DNA of 64,000 bases from assembly GCA_965204215.1 (NCBI GenBank), contig CBDBDZ010000014.1, forward strand, positions 310,001 through 374,000. The letters are read 5' to 3'. Source of the stretch: CBDBDZ01 sp965204215. Its GTDB lineage: Bacteria > Pseudomonadota > Gammaproteobacteria > Pseudomonadales > GM7GCV1. Positions 52,326-63,200 of this stretch are shown here, one piece after another. A model generated the notes under the pieces. The model was given only the letters and a program-made list of their open reading frames with translations, was not told the DNA's origin and made no database searches. Every line of letters begins with the position of its first letter. The stretch's first letter is position 1. Position numbers and translations under genes: made by a program.

Positions 52326-54194
52326 ATGAAAGCAAGAAGGCAAAGTACATTAACACGCTTGGGTGCTTATGGTGCGTACTTGTTGGTATTTGTATCTTTG
52401 TTTGCCTATGGACAGGGAGAGATAATTTCTGAGGGTGTCTTGCAAGAGCAACAACGTCTTATTCAACAGGAACAATTAAGAAGGGAAGAACAACAAAGGA
52501 AGAGAGATGAATCCAGATACAATAACCCTGCTATAGATGCATCCGGCGCTGATGATTCCTCCAGGGAGAAACAACAGCAATCCACTGACAGGCAATGCTA
52601 TTTGATCAAGACAATAACCATAGAAGGAATTACCCAAATACCACCTGAAAAAGTGGAGCAATTGCGCTCACGCTATCAAGGAAAATGTTTGAACTTTGAT
52701 GATATTAACAGCATTCTTACAGTTATAAACAGTTTTTACATTGAAAAAGGCTTTATAACCTCCAGAGGCTATATTCCCCCACAAAATTTAAGCCTGGAAA
52801 ATTTAACGATTAAAGTCGTTGAAGGCAACATTGTTGAAATTCATTCAGATGAAGGAACTCTCAGTACGAGACAACTCAATCAGGCTTTCCCCAAAAGCAA
52901 TGCAGAACTGCTGAATTTAAGAGATTTGGAACAAGGTATCGATCAAATTAACCGAATGTCAACCCACAATGCCAGCATGGAATTGATACCCGGCGAAGAA
53001 GTAGGTTCATCAGTTGTATCAATTCGGGACAAGACGTCGCCAGCATGGCGATTATTGTTCAATATTGATAATAGTCTTGAAGATCAACAAGGGCTAAATT
53101 TAACCGTAGATAACCCCTTGAGCTTTCTCGGTATTTTTTCATTAAATGCCGTTGCTGATTTATCGTCACTTGATAGTGAATTAGGCAATAAAAATATTTC
53201 AGGTCATTATGATATACCTTTGGGTTATTGGAATATAGATTTAGACAGCTCATGGTTTCGCTATGGGAATGTTATAGAAGGCTCTCAAACCACTTTTCTG
53301 TCGTCAGGGTCTAATTTTAATCACTCGCTGCGTATATCAAAGTTACTTAAAAGAAGTCAAACATACAAAATGGGTTCAAGATTGGCGATTCGCTATAGGG
53401 AAAGCGAGAATTTTATTGAAGACGTTTTAGTTGAAACTACCAGTCGAGCACTAACTTCAGGCAGTATAGAATTTTGGGCTGAGCGTTATTTTAAAGGTGG
53501 GCAGTTAACGGGTTCATTTACATTTCAACGTGGGTTGCCCTGGTTTGGAGCGGTTGAGACCAGAAGCTCTAATTCAGGAGAACCCATTGCTATTTTCAAT
53601 AAATATCGTTTGAGAAGCAATTACTATAAGCGTTTTAGCTCAGGTCGTATATCAGGTACCTATAATATCAGTTTGACAGCCCAACACAGTCCCGAGACAT
53701 TATTCAGTTCAGAGCAAATTAGTATTGGCGGTCAATATACAGTGAGGGGGTACGACTTACAGCGCATTAGCGGCAACTCGGGCGCTTATCTTCGAACCGA
53801 TATCAGCGTCGATGTCATCAATAAGCCAGCGAATTGGTTTGGTAGAATTTTTGGAGACTGGAAAGCCACTATCGGCTATGATTTTGGTGTTGTCAGAGAT
53901 GCGCAACGCGAGTTTATTCCTGAAAGAGATGCATTTGGACGTTTGCACGGCATAGGTTTTGGGCTGCGGAGCCAAAGAGGTTTAATGAATTTGTCAGTTG
54001 AATACGCCAGAGCGATAAATGCACCTCCTGGTATCGAATACCGCGACAGTGAGCTTTATTTCAGTATAGGGCTGGTAACCGATTTGCTGGATGGGTTCAG
54101 AAGAATGAGACGAACAGCTTCAAAAGAACCAGAGTCATTAATACCCAGTACTGTATCACATTCAGAATTAGAAGCAACCGCAGCTAAAGAGTAA
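52326..54194 (+). CDS. Two-partner secretion outer-membrane transporter (TpsB/FhaC-ShlB family)
   Basis: A 622-residue protein: signal peptide (to about residue 30), a Gln/Glu/Arg-rich helical plug region (35–70), two POTRA domains (about 90–240, starting CYLIKTITIEGITQIPPEKV), then a 16-strand barrel. The loop-6 VRGY motif is at residues 473–476 in GGQYTVRGYD. It exports the large TpsA encoded 23 bp downstream through the outer membrane. The Cys in the first POTRA (CYLIK, and CLNF) are as in HecB/ShlB proteins. Confidence 0.93.
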   Translation: MKARRQSTLTRLGAYGAYLLVFVSLFAYGQGEIISEGVLQEQQRLIQQEQLRREEQQRKRDESRYNNPAIDASGADDSSREKQQQSTDRQCYLIKTITIEGITQIPPEKVEQLRSRYQGKCLNFDDINSILTVINSFYIEKGFITSRGYIPPQNLSLENLTIKVVEGNIVEIHSDEGTLSTRQLNQAFPKSNAELLNLRDLEQGIDQINRMSTHNASMELIPGEEVGSSVVSIRDKTSPAWRLLFNIDNSLEDQQGLNLTVDNPLSFLGIFSLNAVADLSSLDSELGNKNISGHYDIPLGYWNIDLDSSWFRYGNVIEGSQTTFLSSGSNFNHSLRISKLLKRSQTYKMGSRLAIRYRESENFIEDVLVETTSRALTSGSIEFWAERYFKGGQLTGSFTFQRGLPWFGAVETRSSNSGEPIAIFNKYRLRSNYYKRFSSGRISGTYNISLTAQHSPETLFSSEQISIGGQYTVRGYDLQRISGNSGAYLRTDISVDVINKPANWFGRIFGDWKATIGYDFGVVRDAQREFIPERDAFGRLHGIGFGLRSQRGLMNLSVEYARAINAPPGIEYRDSELYFSIGLVTDLLDGFRRMRRTASKEPESLIPSTVSHSELEATAAKE

Positions 54195-54217
54195 CACATT
54201 TTGGAGTCAGGATAATT

Positions 54218-57200
54218 ATGAACAAACAACATCCATCACCCGAAGCATCGAAACCATTGCCGTTACAGATTATTTCCTATGCATTGAGCTTTGCTTTGAC
54301 GTTTCAACCGTTGTTACATCCGCTGACATTACTGGCACAGCAGGGGACTATAATTCCAGATAGCGCATCGCTTGTTAATGCTGAACTGGATGAAGCAGCA
54401 AATGGCGTTCCTATACTAAACATAGCCACACCGTCAGACCAGGGCGTGTCACGCAATCAATTTACCGAATTTAATGTCGATACCAATGGTTTAATTGTGA
54501 ACAACAGCGCTGAAGTTGTCGATACTCAGCTGGCAGGGTTTATAGCCGGGAATAGTCAGCTCCAGACGGACAATGAGGCACGAATTATTCTCAATGAGGT
54601 AACGATTGGCAACAGAAGCGAACTAAGGGGGGTTACAGAAATAGCGGGTCAACAGGCAGAATATATTTTAGCTAACCCCTATGGCATAACCTGTGATGGC
54701 TGCGGGTTTATTAATACCCCTGACGTAACCTTAACGACAGGAAGGCCATTATTTAATGGTACGTTACTGGAATCGTTTCGGGTTGAAGAGGGCAATATCG
54801 CTATTGAGGGATTGGGGTTAAATGCCAGCAACATAGATAAACTGCAAATTTATGCCAGAGCTGTTGAATTCAATGCGTTACTTAATGCAAATGAGCTTGA
54901 TATTGTTACGGGTAGAAATCTGATTAATCGACAAACCAGAGATATACAGGCGCTTGCTGACGATGGCTCGGAAAAACCTGATTTTGCATTAGATGCAAGC
55001 CTGTTGGGAAGCATCTATGCCAACCGAATCAGGCTAGTGGGAACAGAAGCAGGGTTAGGTGTGCGGTTCGCTGCCGATATGGCTGCGAGCGCAGGTGAAA
55101 TCAGTATCAGTGCTGATGGTATTGTCAGTCTGAATAACATCAACAGCTCCAGTGATATATCACTGCAATCGGTTAATGCTGATGTATCAATCAGAGGAAC
55201 GGCTTACAGCGAATCCTCGTTAAATATTCAAGCCTCTGGTCAGGTTAATCTGGACGGATTAACTGCTGCACTGGGCGATATTGATATTAGTGCCTCGGCT
55301 ATTAATCAAACAGGAACCCTGGCATCGGGATTAACAACAGGCAACAGTTTTGAAGGCACGGGATCAATTACACTTGGTGGCACTGGTAGTTCAGGAACTG
55401 TTAACAACGATGGAGCAATTATTTCAAACAATCAATTAAATATTGTGGCGGCAAATTTAGTTAATAGTGCAGCATCAGGAACAACAGCGACATTAAGCGC
55501 CAGCCAAAACATCGCTATTCAGGCCACAGAGATTAACAATGCATCAGGGCTTATAACCAGTGGCGGCACAATATCCATTGACAATCAAGCGCTGCTGGAT
55601 AACAGACTGGGTATCATCAATTCACAAAATCAAATCAATCTAACCAGTACCGGGCTTATCAATAATCGACAGGGCTTAATAAGTTCGGCCGCTAACCAAA
55701 CCATCACAGCAAGTGCTATTGACAACAATAGCGGTTCAATCATTGCAGCGGGAACTGAAGCGACAGTCATTATTGTCGATAATAATTTTTCTAATGTGTC
55801 AGGTAATATCGCCAGCAACGGCAACACATTGAGTTTAACGGCGCAGCAGATTGATAACAGCCATGGTCACATCGAACATGCAGGCTCTGACATTTTAACC
55901 ATAGCAAGCAGTACCTTAACCAATACCAACGGTCAGATAGCCAGCAACTCAAATGTTGATATTCATACATTATCAACATTGTCCAATCAAAACGGAATCT
56001 TGACAGCTACCGATATAGCAGTAGTTTCCACAACCATAGATAACAGCAGTGGCACTATCAATGGTCAGAGCGTAGGTCTGACCACCAGCGGTAATTTAAT
56101 CAATGACGCCGCGAATACTACAGCCACTATTGTGGCACTTGGAACAGCCTTAGATAGCCTGACATTGAATGTGGGCGGAACCTTGAGCAACATCGGTGGC
56201 AATATCCAAACCAATGCAGCAGATTCCACCTGGACAGCAGGTAGCCTTGTCAACGAAAACGGGAATATCGCAGTTGCAGGTACTACAGGGTTTACTATCA
56301 ATGTGTCCAATACACTATCTAATGTGAGCGGGACTATTGCCACTAATGGCAACCTTGCGTTATCAGCCAATGAGTTAAACAACACACAAGGCAGCTTGTT
56401 ATCGACACAGAATATTGGGTTAAGTGTTACTAATACCATTAATAATAACTCAGCCAACATTGATGCAGGCGGCGCATTAGCGATAGCAGCATCTGATCTT
56501 GACAACCAGTCAGGTCTTATTCGCGCATCGGGTACAGCTACCAGCAGTATTGCGGTTAGCGGCAATCTATCGAATCAGTCAGGTATTATTGCCAGTAATG
56601 CTGATACACTCAGCTTAAGCGCACAGCTACTTGACAACAACGCTGGCAGTATTGAACATGCAGGCACACAGGCTCTAATAGTAGCAGCCACTACCATTAC
56701 CAACACCAGTGGATCTCTTGTCAGTAATTCAAGGATCAATATTGATGCAGCATCATCCATAAATAGCGAAAACGGCATTATCACGGCTACAGATGTAGAA
56801 ATTAATACAACCGATATCAATAACCGCAGTGGTACTATCAGCGCTCAACGCGTTGCGATTGCTGCCAGTGGTGATGTAATTAATGCCGACAGTGCCAGCA
56901 TCGTTGCCTTAAGTGATGATTTAAACAGCCTGGCACTGAATGTTGCAGGTGCATTAAACAATGATGATGGCAGCATCCAAAGCAATGCAGCAGGGGCTAC
57001 CTTAACGGTCAGTGCTTTAAGCAATCAGCGCGGTACTATTATTGTAGCGGGCAGTGAAGGCCTGGCTATAGCGGTTGCCAACACCTTAACCAACAGCAGT
57101 GGTAACATTGCCAGTAATGGTGATTTAAACATTAGCGCGACCGAGCTTGACAACACGCAAGGCACTTTATTATCGACTCAGGATATACAACTAAGCGTTG

Positions 57201-60200
57201 CCAATAGTATCAGCAATAATCACTCAGCCAGCATTGATGCAGGCGGCGCATTAACGCTGGCAGCATCTGATCTTGACAACCAGTCAGGTCTTATTCGCGC
57301 ATCGGGTACAGCCACCAGCAGTATTGCGGTTAGCGGCAATCTATCGAATCAGTCAGGTATTATTGCCAGTAATGCTGATACACTCAGCTTAAGCGCACAG
57401 CTACTTGACAACAGCGCTGGCAGTATTGAACACGCAGGCAGCCATACCCTTATGGTTGCAGCCAGCACTGTAACCAATAGCCATGGCAGCATTGCCAGTA
57501 ACTCAGATATTGCTATAGATACCCATACATTAAGCAGTGAAAGCGGGGCTATAGCAGGCAGGACTATTGGCATTGATGCCAGTGATATCGACAATCGTGG
57601 GGGTATTATCAGTGGTCAACACGTTGCCATTGCTGCCAGTGGTGATGTAATTAATGCCGACAGTGCCAGCATCGTTGCCTTAAGTGATGACTTAAACAGC
57701 CTGGCACTGAATGTTGCAGGTGCATTAAACAATGATGATGGCAGCATCCAAAGCAATGCAGCAGGGGCTACCTTAACGGTCAGTGCTTTAAGCAATCAGC
57801 GCGGTACTATTATTGTAGCGGGCAGTGAAGGCCTGGCTATAGCGGTTGCCAACACCTTAACCAACAGCAGTGGTAACATTGCCAGTAATGGCGATTTAAA
57901 CATTAGCGCGGCTGAACTTGACAACACACAAGGCACTTTATTATCGACTCAGGATATACAACTAAGCGTTGCCAATAGTATCAGCAATAATCACTCAGCC
58001 AGCATTGATGCAGGCGGCGCATTAACGCTGGCAGCATCCAGTCTTGACAACCAGTCAGGTCTTATTCGCGCATCGGGTACAGCCACCAGCAGTATTGCGG
58101 TTAGCGGCAATCTATCGAATCAGTCAGGTATTATTGCCAGTAATGCTGATACACTCAGCTTAAGCGCACAGCTACTTGACAACAGCGCTGGCAGTATTGA
58201 ACACGCAGGCAGCCATACCCTTATGGTTGCAGCCAGCACTGTAACCAATAGCCATGGCAGCATTGCCAGTAACTCAGATATTGCTATAGATACCCATACA
58301 TTAAGCAGTGAAAGCGGGGCTATAGCAGGCAGGACTATTGGCATTGATGCCAGTGATATCGACAATCGTGGGGGTATTATCAGTGGTCAACACGTTGCGA
58401 TTGCTGCCAGTGGTGATGTAATTAATGCCGACAGTGCCACCATCGTTGCCTTAAGTGATGACTTAAACAGCCTGGCACTGAATGTTGCAGGTGCGTTAAA
58501 CAATGATGATGGCAGCATCCAAAGCAATGCAGCAGGGGCTACCTTAACGGTCAGTGCTTTAAGCAATCAGCGCGGTACTATTATTGTAGCGGGCAGTGAA
58601 GGCCTGGCTATAGCGGTTGCCAACACCTTAACCAACAGCAGTGGTAACATTGCCAGTAATGGTGATTTAAACATTAGCGCGACCGAGCTTGACAACACGC
58701 AAGGCACTTTATTATCGACTCAGGATATACAACTAAGCGTTACCAATAGTATCAGCAATAATCACTCAGCTACTATTGATGCAGGCGGCGCATTAACGCT
58801 GGCAGCATCTGATCTTGACAACCAGTCAGGTCTTATTCGCGCATCGGGTACAGCCACCAGCAGTATTGCGGTTAGCGGCAATCTATCGAATCAGTCAGGT
58901 ATTATTGCCAGTAATGCTGACACATTAAGTGTTAGCGCTCAAATGCTCGACAACAGCGCTGGCAGTATTGAACACGCAGGCAGCCATACCCTTATGGTTG
59001 CAGCCAGCACTGTAACCAATAGTCATGGCAGCATTGCCAGTAACTCAGATATTGCTATAGATACAAGTACATTAAGTAGTGAAAGTGGGGCTATAGCAGG
59101 CAGGACTATTGGCATTGATGCCAGTGATATCGACAATCGTGGGGGTATTATCAGCGCTCAACACGTTGCGATTGCTGCCAGTGGTGATGTAATTAATGCC
59201 GACAGTGCCACCATCGTTGCCTTAAGTGATGACTTAAACAGCCTGGCACTGAATGTTGCAGGTGTGTTAAACAATGATGATGGCAGCATCCAAAGCAATG
59301 CAGCAGGGGCTACCTTAACGGCCAGTGCTTTAAGCAATCAGCGCGGTACTATTATTGTAGCGGGCAGTGAAGGCCTGGCTATAGCGGTTGCCAACACCTT
59401 AACCAACAGCAGTGGTAACATTGCCAGTAATGGCGATTTAAACATTAGCGCGACCGAGCTTGACAACACGCAAGGCACTTTATTATCGACTCAGGATATA
59501 CAACTAAGCGTTGCCAATAGTATCAGCAATAATCACTCAGCCAGCATTGATGCAGGCGGCGCATTAACGCTGGCAGCATCCAGTCTTGACAACCAGTCAG
59601 GTCTTATTCGCGCAGCGGGTACAGCTACCAGCAGTATTGCGGTTAGCGGCAATCTATCGAATCAGTCAGGTATTATTGCCAGTAATGCTGATACACTCAG
59701 CTTAAGCGCACAGCTACTTGACAACAGCGCTGGCAGTATTGAACACGCAGGCAGCCATACCCTTATGGTTGCAGCCAGCACTGTAACCAATAGCCATGGC
59801 AGCATTGCCAGTAACTCAGATATTGCTATAGATACCCATACATTAAGCAGTGAAAGCGGGGCTATAGCAGGCAGGACTATTGGCATTGATGCCAGTGATA
59901 TCGACAATCGTGGGGGTATTATCAGCGCTCAACACGTTGCCATTGCTGCCAGTGGTGATGTAATTAATGCCGACAGTGCCAGCATCGTTGCTCTAAGTGA
60001 TGACTTAAACAGCCTGGCACTGAATGTTGCAGGTGTGTTAAACAATGATGATGGCAGCATCCAAAGCAATGCAGCAGGGGCTACCTTAACGGCCAGTGCT
60101 TTAAGCAATCAGCGCGGTACTATTATTGTAGCGGGCAGTGAAGGCCTGGCTATAGCGGTTGCCAACACCTTAACCAACAGCAGTGGTAACATTGCCAGTA

Positions 60201-63200
60201 ATGGTGATTTAAACATTAGCGCGACCGAGCTTGACAACACACAAGGCACTTTATTATCGACTCAGGATATACAACTAAGCGTTACCAATAGTATCAGCAA
60301 TAATCACTCAGCTACTATTGATGCAGGCGGCGCATTAACGCTGGCAGCATCCAGTCTTGACAACCAGTCAGGTCTTATTCGCGCATCGGGTACAGCTACC
60401 AGCAGTATTGCGGTTAGCGGCAATCTATCGAATCAGTCAGGTATTATTGCCAGTAATGCTGATACACTCAGCTTAAGCGCACAGCTACTTGACAACAGCG
60501 CTGGCAGTATTGAACACGCAGGCAGCCATACCCTTATGGTTGCAGCCAGCACTGTAACCAATAGCCATGGCAGCATTGCCAGTAACTCAGATATTGCTAT
60601 AGATACCCATACATTAAGCAGTGAAAGCGGGGCTATAGCAGGCAGGACTATTGGTATTGATGCCAGTGATATCGACAATCGTGGGGGTATTATCAGCGCT
60701 CAACACGTTGCGATTGCAGCCAGTGGTGATGTAATTAATGCCGACAGTGCCAGCATCGTTGCTCTAAGTGATGACTTAAACAGCCTGGCACTGAATGTTG
60801 CAGGTGTGTTAAACAATGATGATGGCAGCATCCAAAGCAATGCAGCAGGGGCTACCTTAACGGTCAGTGCTTTAAGCAATCAGCGCGGTACTATTATTGT
60901 AGCGGGCAGTGAAGGCCTGGCTATAGCGGTTGCCAACACCTTAACCAACAGCAGTGGTAACATTGCCAGTAATGGCGATTTAAACATTAGCGCGACCGAG
61001 CTTGACAACACGCAAGGCACTTTATTATCGACTCAGGATATACAACTAAGCGTTGCCAATAGTATCAGCAATAATCACTCAGCTACTATTGATGCAGGCG
61101 GCGCATTAACGCTGGCAGCATCTGATCTTGACAACCAGTCAGGTCTTATTCGCGCATCGGGTACAGCCACCAGCAGTATTGCGGTTAGCGGCAATCTATC
61201 GAATCAGTCAGGTATTATTGCCAGTAATGCTGATACACTCAGCTTAAGCGCACAGCTACTTGACAACAGCGCTGGCAGTATTGAACACGCAGGCAGCCAT
61301 ACCCTTATGGTTGCAGCCAGCACTGTAACCAATAGCCATGGCAGCATTGCCAGTAACTCAGATATTGCTATAGATACCCATACATTAAGCAGTGAAAGCG
61401 GGGCTATAGCAGGCAGGACTATTGGTATTGATGCCAGTGATATCGACAATCGTGGGGGTATTATCAGCGCTCAACACGTTGCGATTGCTGCCAGTGGTGA
61501 TGTAATTAATGCCGACAGTGCCAGCATCGTTGCCTTAAGTGATGACTTAAACAGCCTGGCACTGAATGTTGCAGGTGCATTAAACAATGATGATGGCAGC
61601 ATCCAAAGCAATGCAGCAGGGGCTACCTTAACGGTCAGTGCTTTAAGCAATCAGCGCGGTACTATTATTGTAGCGGGCAGTGAAGGCCTGGCTATAGCGG
61701 TTGCCAACACCTTAACCAACAGCAGTGGTAACATTGCCAGTAATGGTGATTTAAACATTAGCGCGACCGAGCTTGACAACACGCAAGGCACTTTATTATC
61801 GACTCAGGATATACAACTAAGCGTTGCCAATAGTATCAGCAATAATCACTCAGCTACTATTGATGCAGGCGGCGCATTAACGCTGGCAGCATCCAGTCTT
61901 GACAACCAGTCAGGTCTTATTCGCGCATCGGGTACAGCTACCAGCAGTATTGCGGTTAGCGGCAATCTATCGAATCAGTCGGGTATTATTGCCAGTAATG
62001 CTGATACACTCAGCTTAAGCGCACAGCTACTTGACAACAGCGCTGGCAGTATTGAACACGCAGGCAGCCATACCCTTATGGTTGCAGCCAGCACTGTAAC
62101 CAATAGCCATGGCAGCATTGCCAGTAACTCAGATATTGCTATAGATACAAGTACATTAAGTAGTGAAAGCGGGGCTATAGCAGGCAGGACTATTGGCATT
62201 GATGCCAGTGATATCGACAATCGTGGGGGTATTATCAGCGCTCAACACGTTGCGATTGCTGCCAGTGGTGATGTAATTAATGCCGACAGTGCCACCATCG
62301 TTGCCTTAAGTGATGACTTAAACAGCCTGGCACTGAATGTTGCAGGTGTGTTAAACAATGATGATGGCAGCATCCAAAGCAATGCAGCAGGGGCTACCTT
62401 AACGGCCAGTGCTTTAAGCAATCAGCGCGGTACTATTATTGTAGCGGGCAGTGAAGGCCTGGCTATAGCGGTTGCCAACACCTTAACCAACAGCAGTGGT
62501 AACATTGCCAGTAATGGCGATTTAAACATTAGCGCGACCGAGCTTGACAACACGCAAGGCACTTTATTATCGACTCAGGATATACAACTAAGCGTTGCCA
62601 ATAGTATCAGCAATAATCACTCAGCCAGCATTGATGCAGGCGGCGCATTAACGCTGTCAGCATCCAGTCTTGACAACCAGTCAGGTCTTATTCGCGCAGC
62701 GGGTACAGCCACCAGCAGTATTGCGGTTAGCGGCAATCTATCGAATCAGTCAGGTATTATTGCCAGTAATGCTGATACACTCAGCTTAAGCGCACAGCTA
62801 CTTGACAACAACGCTGGCAGTATTGAACACGCAGGCAGCCATACCCTTATGGTTGCAGCCAGCACTGTAACCAATAGTCATGGCAGCATTGCCAGTAACT
62901 CAGATATTGCTATAGATACAAGTACATTAAGTAGTGAAAGCGGGGCTATAGCAGGCAGGACTATTGGCATTGATGCCAGTGATATCGACAATCGTGGGGG
63001 TATTATCAGCGCTCAACACGTTGCGATTGCTGCCAGTGGTGATGTAATTAATGCCGACAGTGCCAGCATCGTTGCTCTAAGTGATGACTTAAACAGCCTG
63101 GCACTGAATGTTGCAGGTGTGTTAAGCAATGTTGGCAGCAGCATTCAAACTGCAGCGCAAGGAGCTACCCTGACTGCAAGCGTTATTGACAACACCAATG

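Noticed and set aside
56575..62220. Repeated 81-codon open frames on the minus strand inside the tpsA array
   Set aside because: They recur with the 771-bp period only because the DNA repeats, run antisense to a clear coding frame, and have no ribosome site or domain.
56480..63125. Array as CRISPR or satellite DNA
   Set aside because: The unit is 257 codons in a continuous frame with FHA-type motifs, far longer than a CRISPR repeat.
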